This document shows, piece by piece, positions 6,964 to 13,731 of a stretch of 15,649 nt of DNA. Within the stretch, counting starts at the first letter, position 1. Every line of letters begins with the position of its first letter. Position numbers and translations under genes: made by a program. The stretch covers positions 1-15,649 of the forward strand of contig JAEWSN010000272.1 in the NCBI GenBank assembly GCA_023459915.1, in the 5' to 3' direction. The DNA is from Bacillota bacterium. Lineage in GTDB: Bacteria > Bacillota > Clostridia > DSM-8532. The notes under the pieces were generated by a model. It made no database searches, was not told where the DNA came from, and saw only the letters and a list, made by a program, of their open reading frames with translations.

Positions 6964-7560
6964 TCACTGGACCGCGACCATGCCGGAAAAGCCGATGAAC
7001 GCGAGTGCCATGATGCCGGTGATGATGAATGTGATGCCGGGGCCCTCCAGTCCGGGCGGAATCTTTGTCTTGGCCATCTTTTCCCGGATGGCGGCCAGCG
7101 CGTTGATGGCCAGCAGCCAACCGAGGCCGGAGCCCAGGCTGAACAGGATGGTCTGCAGGAAGCTGTAGTTTCGGATGACCATGAACAGGATGATGCCCAG
7201 GATGGCGCAGTTGACGGTGATGAGCGGCAGGAAGATGCCGAGCTTGCGGTGCAGATCCGGCGTGAAGCGATCCATGGCCATTTCGATGATCTGCACCACG
7301 GCCGCGATGACCAGGATGAAGATGATGTATTGCAGGTATTCCAGCTTCAGCGGCACGATGAACCAGTGATAGACCATCCACCCGATGGCCGCGGTGACCA
7401 CGGAGACCATGGTGACGGATTTGCCAAGTCCGGAAGCGGTTTTGTATTCGCTGGACACGGAGATGAACGAGCACATGCCCAGGAAGTTGTTCAGGATCAT
7501 GTTGCTCGTGAAGATGGCGGCGATGAAGATGAGAATGGGATTGATATCTGGGCTTTGCAT
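6964..7560 (-). CDS. nqrE: NQR/RNF membrane subunit E (RnfA-type)
   Basis: This 198-aa protein starts at ATG 7560 (MQSPDINPILIFIAAIFTSN), with GAGGAGG upstream. It is almost entirely hydrophobic with about six membrane helices. Cys30 in NFLGMCSF and Cys118 in ITVNCAILG sit in the two symmetrical half-helices. In structurally known NQR/RNF complexes, this Cys pair and the matching pair of the partner subunit hold a membrane-embedded iron centre. NqrE and RnfA are close homologues; I use nqrE because the operon ends in nqrF. The length is the family norm. The stop of nqrD is 29 bp upstream of this start. Confidence 0.93.
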   Translation of the reverse strand: MQSPDINPILIFIAAIFTSNMILNNFLGMCSFISVSSEYKTASGLGKSVTMVSVVTAAIGWMVYHWFIVPLKLEYLQYIIFILVIAAVVQIIEMAMDRFTPDLHRKLGIFLPLITVNCAILGIILFMVIRNYSFLQTILFSLGSGLGWLLAINALAAIREKMAKTKIPPGLEGPGITFIITGIMALAFIGFSGMVAVQ

Positions 7561-7589
7561 GATGGCTTCCTCCTCTCGTCAGACGGTGT

Positions 7590-8252
7590 TCAGGCTTTCG
7601 CGGGTGTTCCCGCCGGTGTACCGGGGGCAGCGGGCTTGGGTTGTGCCTTGGCTTTTGCGTCCCGCTTCGCCATGAGGTTGGTGTTGATCCAGATCAGGAT
7701 GGCGATGAGGAAGAAGGCGGCCGGCGGGGTGACCATGATGGTCCACCTGGTGAAGTCAAGACCCAGCGAAATCCCGAACAGGGTGCCGAAGCCCAGAAAT
7801 TCACGGACAAAGGAAACCAGCAGCAGGATGATGGTGTATCCGATGCCGGCAAACAGCCCGTCGAGCATGGAGAGCACGGGCTTGTTCTTGATGGCGAAGG
7901 CCTCCATGCGGCCCATCAGGATGCAGTTGGTGATGATGAGGCCCACATACGGGCCGAGCGCCTTGCTGATGTCCGGCAGTTGCGCCTTGAGAATGATGTC
8001 CACCAGAATGACATAGGCCGCGATGATGAGGGTGAACACCATCATGCGGATGCGGGCGGGGATCCATTTGCGCAGCAGCGAAATGGTGAGACCGGAGAAG
8101 GTCAGCGCGAAGGTGACACCCGCGCCCATGACCAGGGAATTGATCATCAGGTTCGTGACGGCCAGACTGGAGCAGATGCCCAGGATTTGCCGGATGACCG
8201 GGTTCTCCTGCCAGAGGTTGCGCACAATGACGAGCTTGATCTCCTTGTTCAT
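7590..8252 (-). CDS. nqrD: NQR/RNF membrane subunit D (RnfE-type)
   Basis: This 220-aa membrane protein starts at ATG 8252, overlapping the nqrC stop (TAATG), with GGGAGGGAA upstream. It begins MNKEIKLVIVRNLWQENPVI, typical of the RnfE/NqrD family, and carries Cys27 (LGICSSLAVTN) and Cys110 (IITNCILMGRMEAFA), the partners of the NqrE cysteines for the intramembrane iron centre. Six helices are expected. The last about 20 residues form an Ala/Pro/Lys-rich tail (AKAKAQPKPAAPGTPAGTPA) that goes beyond the usual end of the family and is probably a disordered cytoplasmic extension. It mediates electron transfer across the membrane together with NqrE. Confidence 0.94.
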   Translation of the reverse strand: MNKEIKLVIVRNLWQENPVIRQILGICSSLAVTNLMINSLVMGAGVTFALTFSGLTISLLRKWIPARIRMMVFTLIIAAYVILVDIILKAQLPDISKALGPYVGLIITNCILMGRMEAFAIKNKPVLSMLDGLFAGIGYTIILLLVSFVREFLGFGTLFGISLGLDFTRWTIMVTPPAAFFLIAILIWINTNLMAKRDAKAKAQPKPAAPGTPAGTPAKA

Positions 8253-8848
8253 TACGGGTTCCCTCCCTTCGCGGCGACTTCTGTCAGCGTGTTGTTGACC
8301 AGGGACATCACGGCACGGGAGGTGCTGGTGGCACCGGTGATGGCGTCGATATCGCCGTTGCCGCCGGCGTCCTTGAGCGTCAGCGCGGAGCCTGATTGCA
8401 CCGCGATGCCGCGAAATTGCTCCTTGAACCAGTCCTCATCGATGCGGCCGCCAAGGCCGGGTGTCTCGGAATGGCTGGTGAACACGATGCCGGTGAGGGA
8501 GGCGCCATCTGCGGACAACCCAAGATAGCCCTCGATGGAGCCCCAAAGGCCCGGGCCCTTGAAGGGGATGGCATAGGCTGCCACCGCCCCGTCCGCGTTT
8601 CTGCGCGCGGGAACCGTCTGCCCGGCGAAAACCACGTCTGTGACCTGGTCCCCGTAGGTCTGCCGGATGCCGGAAGCCGTGCCGTCGGAAGAGATGTTGA
8701 GCGTGTACAGCAGGCTCCGCTGCACGTCGAGTGCCTGGTTGGCCTCGATGCTGTCGCGGGCGAACACATTCGCGCCGGCCAGCAGCGCGGAGAAGACAGC
8801 GCTGACGAGGATCATGAACAGGATGGTGAATCCGTAGCCCTTTTTCAT
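8252..8848 (-). CDS. nqrC: NQR/RNF FMN-carrying subunit C (RnfG-type)
   Basis: This 198-aa protein starts at ATG 8848, overlapping the nqrB stop by ATGA; AAAAGGGGG lies upstream. It has one N-terminal membrane anchor (about residues 6-28) and then a periplasmic or outer-face FMN-binding domain with ETPGLGGRIDEDWF (128-141). The covalent flavin site is DAITGATSTSRAV (168-180); by family knowledge the flavin transferase ApbE attaches FMN through a phosphoester bond to the Thr of the GAT triplet, here Thr174. At 198 aa it is the size of RnfG rather than proteobacterial NqrC (about 260 aa). No apbE gene is in the window. Confidence 0.94.
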   Translation of the reverse strand: MKKGYGFTILFMILVSAVFSALLAGANVFARDSIEANQALDVQRSLLYTLNISSDGTASGIRQTYGDQVTDVVFAGQTVPARRNADGAVAAYAIPFKGPGLWGSIEGYLGLSADGASLTGIVFTSHSETPGLGGRIDEDWFKEQFRGIAVQSGSALTLKDAGGNGDIDAITGATSTSRAVMSLVNNTLTEVAAKGGNP

Positions 8849-9855
8849 GCCGTCGCCCCCTTTTCCGCATCCCTGGCGCCGGCGCCGGCCGCCAACGCCT
8901 TGTCCTTGCGTTTTTTCCTCTGTTCAAGCACCGTGCGCTCCATCAGGGGCACGAACATGTTGGCGATGAGGACGGCGAACATGAGCCCCTCGGTGAACAG
9001 CGAATAACGCCGGATGACAAAGGTGACCGCGCCGATGAGCACGCCGTACAGGATCTTGGTGAACTCGTCCTTGGGCGCGGAGACCGGGTCGGTGGCCATG
9101 AAGACGGCTCCGAACAGGAAACCGCCGGAGAGCAGCGCAAACAGCGGATCCGGAGCGGCCAGCCCTGTGTAGTGGAACAGGGCTGAAAAGGCCAGAAAGC
9201 TGCCGGCAGTGGAGACCATGATTTTCCAGGAGGCGGTTTTCGTGACGGCCAGATAGATGGCGGCCGCCAGAATCAGCAATGCGCTCGATTCACCCATGGA
9301 CCCTGAAACACTGCCGAGAAAGAGGTCGATGTAGGGCGTGGCCTCGCCCGTCTTGTTGAACAGGATGATGGGGGTGGCGGAGGTCAGCGCGTCCACATCC
9401 GGCGCGAACCGCGCAAACCCGCCCGGCAGTGAGAGCATGGGCTTGGCCCAGCCCAGGGTCATGGGCGCGGGGAAGGTGATGTAGACAAAGCAGCGGGCCA
9501 CCAGCGCCGGGTTGAAGATGTTTCGGCCGAACCCGCCAAACACACCCTTGCCGAACACCACGCCGAACACGATGCCCACGACCGCCATCCAGATGGGCAT
9601 GGTGGGCGGAAGCGTGAGGGTGTACAGGATGCAGGTGACATGCACCGCTTCCGTGATTTTGGTCTTTTCTCCCTGAATGGTGCGCATGATGAGGTATTCC
9701 GCCGCCATGCCCGCCAGCAGCACGATGGCCTGCATCAGCAGGGCGCGCCAGCCGTAGAACCAGATGGACAGCAGCACCAGCGGAATGAGGCTGTACTTGA
9801 CGCGCTGCATGGGCTTTTGACGCAGAAGCAGGGACTGCAGTGACTTGAGATTCAA
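8845..9855 (-). CDS. nqrB: NQR/RNF FMN-carrying membrane subunit B (RnfD-type)
   Basis: This is a 336-aa protein if translation starts at TTG 9855 (read as Met; then NLKSLQSLLLRQKPMQRV). TTG is chosen because AAAAGGGGG lies 9 nt upstream, whereas the in-frame ATG at 9891 has no ribosome site. About eight to ten membrane helices are visible. Diagnostic blocks are FGKGVFGGFGRNIFNPALVA (101-120), the flavin attachment text DALTSATPI with probable FMN-Thr161, GSMGESSALLIL and MATDPVSAP. A basic, Ala-rich cytoplasmic tail ends the protein. It lacks the roughly 60-residue N-terminal extension of proteobacterial NqrB and is RnfD-sized. As first gene of the operon it is normally preceded by nqrA (in NQR) or rnfC (in RNF); neither is here. 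Confidence 0.92.
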   Translation of the reverse strand: MNLKSLQSLLLRQKPMQRVKYSLIPLVLLSIWFYGWRALLMQAIVLLAGMAAEYLIMRTIQGEKTKITEAVHVTCILYTLTLPPTMPIWMAVVGIVFGVVFGKGVFGGFGRNIFNPALVARCFVYITFPAPMTLGWAKPMLSLPGGFARFAPDVDALTSATPIILFNKTGEATPYIDLFLGSVSGSMGESSALLILAAAIYLAVTKTASWKIMVSTAGSFLAFSALFHYTGLAAPDPLFALLSGGFLFGAVFMATDPVSAPKDEFTKILYGVLIGAVTFVIRRYSLFTEGLMFAVLIANMFVPLMERTVLEQRKKRKDKALAAGAGARDAEKGATA

Positions 9856-9901
9856 GATGTGGTACCCCCTTTTCGTTGGCCTGGTGAACATGAGCCTGAA
9901 G

Positions 9902-9948
9902 GCGTCCGGAGAAGAAGTGTGCCAGAGAAGAGGCAAAGCGACGGACGC
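9902..9948 (-). other. Inverted repeat in the nqr leader
   Basis: GCGTCCG at 9902-9908 is complementary to CGGACGC at 9942-9948, giving a 7-bp GC-rich stem closing a 33-nt pyrimidine-rich (minus-strand) loop in the presumed 5' leader of the nqr operon. It matches no riboswitch class I know. The hairpin ends about 46 nt before the TTG start. Confidence 0.45.
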
Positions 9949-9968
9949 GCGGAAAAGAGTCTCCTTAA

Positions 9969-9998
9969 CTCATACCATATTGGAGGCGCCGGAAACAA
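9969..9998 (-). promoter_or_regulatory. Candidate promoter of the nqr operon
   Basis: Minus-strand TTGTTT (9998-9993) and TATGAG (9974-9969) are separated by 18 bp. This is the best -35/-10 pair I can find upstream of nqrB and would give a leader of about 105 nt. It matches consensus only moderately, so another start point is possible. Confidence 0.35.
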
Positions 9999-10096
9999 GA
10001 GGATACGGCAAATGCGCGTTGAAAAGGCCCAATGCGGTTCGGGTTTGTTGAGGCGGACGGCCCTGCGCTTGAACCGGTATGATACGTTCTGGAGGA

Positions 10097-10125
10097 TTGA
10101 CAAACTCTGGATGGAGGCATAGAAT
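10097..10125 (+). promoter_or_regulatory. Consensus sigma-70-type promoter of the ABC exporter operon
   Basis: TTGACA (10097-10102), an exact 17-bp spacer and TAGAAT (10120-10125) precede the ABC genes. It differs from consensus at one base in the -10 box and has the same two hexamers and spacing as the T-box promoter at 14453. Transcription would start near 10132, leaving a leader of about 135 nt before the ATG at 10267. Confidence 0.8.
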
Positions 10126-10221
10126 CGGTGTTCGCCCGGGAACTGGCAGCAAACGTCCGATGCAAGCCGCGCCATGGATTCCATTGCCAAGCCAGGCGCG
10201 CAGAGACGGGCGGTTGCTTGG

Positions 10222-10243
10222 AGCGACGGACCGGTTGCTTTTT
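10222..10243 (+). terminator. Possible attenuator hairpin in the ABC operon leader
   Basis: AGCGAC (10222-10227) pairs with GTTGCT (10234-10239; one G-T wobble) around a 6-nt loop, with five T residues at 10239-10243. This looks like a small intrinsic terminator 23 bp before the start codon. An upstream AGCAAACGTCCG (10148-10159) can instead pair with CGGACCGGTTGCT, and the 9-mer CGGTTGCTT is present twice (10211 and 10232), so mutually exclusive pairings are conceivable. The stem is weak, and constitutive readthrough is the plain alternative. Confidence 0.35.
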
Positions 10244-10266
10244 ATGTGGACAGGGGGAATCACGCA

Positions 10267-11244
10267 ATGATTCATGTGGAGGGATTGACAAAGACCTATC
10301 GGGTCCCCGTCCGCACCAAGGGTGTCGGCGCGGCCGTCAAGGCGCTTTTCAGGCGTGAAACCGTTCCCGTGGAGGCTGTTCGCGACATTTCTTTTCATGT
10401 CTCCCCGGGAGAGATTGTCGGTTACATCGGCCCCAACGGGGCGGGCAAGTCCACCACCATCAAAATCATGAGCGGCATTCTGGTGCCGGACAGTGGCAGA
10501 TGCGAAATCCTGGGGCGAACGCCCTGGAAGGATCGCGTGGCGCATGTGCGCGACATCGGGGTCGTGTTCGGACAGCGCTCCCAACTGTGGTGGGATGTGC
10601 CCGTGCAGGATTCCTTCGACATGCTGCGCGACATCTATCGCGTGCCGCAGGCGGCGTATCGCAGGACGGCAAACCGGCTTTCCGAGATTCTGGAGTTGGG
10701 GGATTTGCTGAAAACGCCCGTGCGCAGCCTGAGTCTGGGCCAGCGGATGCGGTGCGAGCTGGCGGCCTCTCTGCTGCACAGCCCAAAACTGCTGTTTCTG
10801 GACGAACCCACCATCGGGCTGGATGCCGTCTCCAAGCTGGCGGTGCGCCAATTCATCCGGGACAGGAACCGGGAGGCGGGCACCACCGTGGTGCTGACCA
10901 CGCACGACATGCATGACATTGAGGCGCTGACCGGTCGCATCCTGCTCATCGGGAAGGGGAGGATTCTCTACGATGGCGGGCTCGATGCCCTGCGCGGCCA
11001 GTACGACACGGTGCGGACCGTCACGGTGGATCACCGGGAGGATCAGGTGCCACCGGCGCTTGCAGGGATGGAACATCATATCGTCTCCCCCGGGCGCGTG
11101 CGCTACCGGGTGGACATTACCACGATCCCGGTTTCGCAGGTGCTGGCCACGCTGTCCCAATCGCTCGAGGTGCGGGATGTCACCGTCGATGCCCGGCCGG
11201 TCGAGGAACTCATCGTGCGTTTGTACAAGGAGCACCGGATATGA
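10267..11244 (+). CDS. ABC-2 type exporter, ATP-binding protein (COG4586-like)
   Basis: This 325-aa protein starts at ATG 10267 (MIHVEGLTKTYRV), with AGGGGGAA 8 nt upstream; the frame extends upstream without a ribosome site. All ABC motifs are present: Walker A GPNGAGKST, Q-loop GVVFGQRSQLWWD, signature LSLGQRMRCELA, Walker B LLFLDEPTIGLD and the switch His in TTHD. The WWDVPVQDSF segment after the Q-loop and the insertion between strand 1 and Walker A (RTKGVGAAVKALFRRE) are typical of the COG4586 subfamily. A C-terminal accessory domain of about 90 residues follows the nucleotide-binding domain. Members of this group occur with two unlike permeases, as here. The exported substrate is not known; the stop overlaps the next start by ATGA. 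Confidence 0.94.
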   Translation: MIHVEGLTKTYRVPVRTKGVGAAVKALFRRETVPVEAVRDISFHVSPGEIVGYIGPNGAGKSTTIKIMSGILVPDSGRCEILGRTPWKDRVAHVRDIGVVFGQRSQLWWDVPVQDSFDMLRDIYRVPQAAYRRTANRLSEILELGDLLKTPVRSLSLGQRMRCELAASLLHSPKLLFLDEPTIGLDAVSKLAVRQFIRDRNREAGTTVVLTTHDMHDIEALTGRILLIGKGRILYDGGLDALRGQYDTVRTVTVDHREDQVPPALAGMEHHIVSPGRVRYRVDITTIPVSQVLATLSQSLEVRDVTVDARPVEELIVRLYKEHRI

Positions 11245-12101
11245 AAACAGGGATGGGGTCAGACCCCGGTCGCGCCAAAGGGGTTGAACCCGGTTCGGCC
11301 ACCGCGTATCTGTCCTGCTTCCGGCTGCGGCTGCTGCAGAACCTGCAGTATCGTGTGGCCGCCATCGCGGGGCTGGCCACCCAGTTCTTCTGGGGGTTCA
11401 TGCTCATCCTCATCCTGGAGGCCTTCACCAAAAACAGTGGCGCCCCGCTGCCGATGAGCATGCCGCAGATGGCTTCCTACATCTGGCTGCAGCAGTCCTT
11501 TCTGGTCTTCGCGGCACTGTGGTTCCGGGACACGGAGATGTTCGGGCTCATCACCACCGGCAATGTGGCGTACGAGCTGTGCCGGCCCACCAATTTGTAT
11601 TTTTTCTGGTATGTGCGCCTGCTGGCGTCCCGAATGGCCGGCGCGGCGCTGCGGTGCGGCCCGATTTTGCTGGTGGCCATGCTGCTGCCCCATCCCTACC
11701 GATTGTTGCTGCCCAAAGATCCGGGAACCCTTCTGGTTTTTCTGGTCGCGTTGCTGCTGGGGGTGCTCGTGAATGTGGGCATCTCCATGTTCATCTACAT
11801 CCTCACCTTTGTGACTCTCAACCATACAGGCTCCCTGCTGCTCATCAGCACGTTTGGCGAGTTTCTGGCAGGTCTCATCCTGCCCGTTCCGCTGATGCCG
11901 ATCTGGCTGCAGCGCATCGTCCATGTGTTGCCGTTTCGTCTGGCGGCGGACTTGCCGTTTCGCATCTGGTCGGGACATATTCCGCTGCAGGAGGCCTTTC
12001 CCGGTATTCTGACCCAACTGGTCTGGCTGGCGGTTCTGCTGGTGACAGGGCAGGCCGCCATGCAGCGCGTGCTGCGGCGAGTTGTCGTGCAGGGGGGGTG
12101 A
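11241..12101 (+). CDS. ABC-2 type exporter permease 1 (COG4587-like)
   Basis: This 286-aa membrane protein starts at ATG 11241, overlapping the ATPase stop (ATGA). About six membrane helices are visible. The conserved parts begin near residue 23 (YLSCFRLRLLQNLQYRVAAI), continue through ATQFFWGFMLILILEAF and IWLQQSFLVFAALW, and include the coupling-type segment ELCRPTNLYFFWYVRLLASR (about 112-131). The first 20 or so residues (MKTGMGSDPGRAKGVEPGS) are encoded partly by a REP-like palindrome (11255-11267) and look like an added, non-family leader peptide. With the ATPase and the next gene it should form a two-permease heteromeric exporter in the cytoplasmic membrane. Confidence 0.88.
   Translation: MKTGMGSDPGRAKGVEPGSATAYLSCFRLRLLQNLQYRVAAIAGLATQFFWGFMLILILEAFTKNSGAPLPMSMPQMASYIWLQQSFLVFAALWFRDTEMFGLITTGNVAYELCRPTNLYFFWYVRLLASRMAGAALRCGPILLVAMLLPHPYRLLLPKDPGTLLVFLVALLLGVLVNVGISMFIYILTFVTLNHTGSLLLISTFGEFLAGLILPVPLMPIWLQRIVHVLPFRLAADLPFRIWSGHIPLQEAFPGILTQLVWLAVLLVTGQAAMQRVLRRVVVQGG
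11255..11267. repeat. REP-like palindrome (copy 1) inside the permease N-terminus
   Basis: The 13-mer GGGGTCAGACCCC is a palindrome with a single central base. The same 13-mer, also preceded by AT, recurs at 14844, and a reverse-facing variant lies at 14886-14900. This copy is translated as part of MGSDPG near the start of permease 1. Short palindromes of this exact type are known as dispersed REP elements in many genomes. Confidence 0.75.
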
Positions 12102-12108
12102 AATCAAG

Positions 12109-12897
12109 ATGAATGGCGTTAGGCTGTATGTGCGATATCTTGGGCTGGTTTTCAAAAGCGCGATGCAATACCGCGCGTCTTTCCTGCTGACGATGCTGGG
12201 ACAGGCGTTGATTCCATTCACCGTCTTTGCGGGCATGCTGCTGCTGTTCCAACGGTTTCACATGCTGGGGGAATGGACGGTGGACGAGGTGATGCTTTGT
12301 TTCGCCTGCATCCATCTCTCCTTCGCGTTGAGCGAATGTCTGGCCAGAGGCTTCGACATGTTTTCACAGCTGGTCTCCCAGGGCGAGTTCGACCGGGTGC
12401 TGGTGCGTCCCCGCAACACGGTGCTGCAGGTGCTGGGCGCCCGGTTTGAGTTTTCCCGCATCGGCCGGTTCGTGCTGTCGTTGACCATCCTTGTGGTGGC
12501 GCTGGTACGATTGGATTTGCAGATGAACCTCTGGCGGGGTCTGACCCTCCTGCTGATGGTGGTTTGCGGCGCGCTGATTTTCGCCGGCATCTTCATGCTG
12601 GCCGCGACCCTGTGCTTTTGGACCATACAGGGAATTGAGGTGGCCAACATCTTTACCGACGGCGGACGGGAGATGGCCCAGTATCCGCTGAACATTTATC
12701 CCAAGGCTTTCATGCGGTTTTTCACCTTTGTCATTCCGTTTGGCACCGTCAATTACCTGCCGCTGCGCTGGCTGCTGGACCGTCCGGACAGCCAGGCCTG
12801 GCATGCCGCCACGCCTTTGCTGGGGCTGATCTTCCTGATTCCCTGCGTGTTGTTGTGGCGATATGGGGTGAGGAAATATCAGTCGGCCGGCAGCTGA
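12109..12897 (+). CDS. ABC-2 type exporter permease 2 (COG3694-like)
   Basis: This 262-aa membrane protein starts at ATG 12109 (MNGVRLYVRYLGLVFKSAMQ), 7 bp after the previous stop, with an AGGGGGGTGA site upstream. Six hydrophobic helices are predicted by eye. The conserved GEFDRVLVRPRNTVLQVLG (around residues 92-110) is the coupling-helix text of this family, and the later block GREMAQYPLNIYPKAFMRFFTFVIPFGTVNYLP (about 186-218) is also highly typical. The conserved RP motif is shared with permease 1, so the two are paralogous halves of one translocator. The gene ends 12 bp before the stop of the convergent regulator, with no terminator between them. Confidence 0.9.
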   Translation: MNGVRLYVRYLGLVFKSAMQYRASFLLTMLGQALIPFTVFAGMLLLFQRFHMLGEWTVDEVMLCFACIHLSFALSECLARGFDMFSQLVSQGEFDRVLVRPRNTVLQVLGARFEFSRIGRFVLSLTILVVALVRLDLQMNLWRGLTLLLMVVCGALIFAGIFMLAATLCFWTIQGIEVANIFTDGGREMAQYPLNIYPKAFMRFFTFVIPFGTVNYLPLRWLLDRPDSQAWHAATPLLGLIFLIPCVLLWRYGVRKYQSAGS

Positions 12898-12899
12898 GT

Positions 12900-12971
12900 G
12901 GAATCCGCGTCAACGGGCTTCGCGCTTTCCCAGGGCGGAATCCGCGCCAACGGGCTTTGCACTTTCCCAGG
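12900..12971. repeat. Two tandem 35-bp copies (37-bp period) at the 3' end of the regulator gene
   Basis: GGAATCCGCG...TTTCCCAGG is present at 12900-12934 and again at 12937-12971, with three mismatches and a 2-bp spacer. The period of 37 bp is not a multiple of three, so the two copies are read in different frames: the upstream one gives WESAKPVGADS and the downstream one gives ALGKREAR plus the stop. The duplication has therefore rewritten the C-terminus of the LuxR-type protein and fills the gap to the ABC operon. Confidence 0.9.
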
Positions 12972-13731
12972 TCAGAAACAGCTTGCGGAACGCGCGGCGA
13001 TCGGTGGCCCCGCACTTCCTGAACAGGTTCTGGATATGCTTTTTCACCGTGGATTCAGAGATGTAGAGACTTTCCGCGATGGCCTTGTTCGGGACATCCT
13101 CCAGCAATTTCTGGGCCACATGGCATTCCCGTGGCGTGAAACCCTGCCGGGAGAGGATTCTGTGGATTGATTCGGCGGAACGGTGTGCCAGCAGCCATTC
13201 CTGCTGCCAATCCGGCAGCGCGTCGATCTCGGAAGTATTCTCCTCCGGAATTTGGCCCGGAGTATTGACCGAACTTTGCGGCAGGCTTTGTTCCGGGCGC
13301 CGTTCCGGCGCCTGTTCCCGCACAAGTTCGTCGTTCGGTTCGTTGTCCGGTTCGTCTGCGTTATTCGATGTGTTGCGGCTGGGCCAGGGCAAGGCAAACA
13401 GACTGGCATAGAAAAAAGGGATGAGGCTGTTCGAGAGGGCAGTCAGCGACGCCGGTTCAGCCAGTCCGTTGGACAGCAGGGCGATGATGCTGAACAGGCT
13501 GGTCAGAAGACCCGCGATGAATGCATTCCATTTCAGACGCCCTGGCAGCATCCGCCAAGACTCCCCTTTTTTCCATTGTGACAGGGTGAGCACAAGGGTG
13601 CCCAACAACACCGACAGCAACGGCGCGGGTTGGAGCATCCTGTTCCAGTTGAACTCGAACAGGATACCCAACAACAGCAGATAGGCGAGGATGCCCAGTG
13701 GACGGAGCCATCTCCCCGGAGGTGGATGCAT
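12910..13731 (-). CDS. Membrane-anchored LuxR-type (GerE HTH) transcriptional regulator
   Basis: This 273-aa protein begins at ATG 13731, whose A is the last base of the upstream stop (TGATG), with GGAGG upstream; a TTG one codon earlier is also possible. The N-terminal half holds four hydrophobic segments (about 8-27, 31-50, 65-88 and 95-115). A hydrophilic linker rich in Pro, Glu, Asp and Asn (about 117-172) follows. The C-terminal helix-turn-helix reads FTPRECHVAQKLLEDVPNKA then IAESLYISESTVKKHIQNLF (about 195-238), a textbook LuxR/GerE HTH ending near ATDRRAFRKLF. No receiver or kinase domain is present, so the sensor must be the membrane part or a partner. The MotA-like upstream gene is the obvious candidate partner. 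The last about 20 residues come from a 37-bp duplication. Confidence 0.87.
   Translation of the reverse strand: MHPPPGRWLRPLGILAYLLLLGILFEFNWNRMLQPAPLLSVLLGTLVLTLSQWKKGESWRMLPGRLKWNAFIAGLLTSLFSIIALLSNGLAEPASLTALSNSLIPFFYASLFALPWPSRNTSNNADEPDNEPNDELVREQAPERRPEQSLPQSSVNTPGQIPEENTSEIDALPDWQQEWLLAHRSAESIHRILSRQGFTPRECHVAQKLLEDVPNKAIAESLYISESTVKKHIQNLFRKCGATDRRAFRKLFLTWESAKPVGADSALGKREAR

Noticed and set aside
6958..8016. 352-codon plus-strand open frame opposite nqrE/nqrD
   Set aside because: Antisense shadow rich in Asp/His/Gly; it spans two real genes and their junction, and has no domain.
9970..11235. 421-codon minus-strand open frame opposite the ABC ATPase
   Set aside because: The plus strand carries every ABC motif in order; the antisense text has none.
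12536..12548. GGGGTCTGACCCT, a near match to the REP-like 13-mer
   Set aside because: It lies in the middle of permease 2, encodes a normal helix segment (RGLTLLL), and the last base breaks the palindrome; chance similarity is enough.
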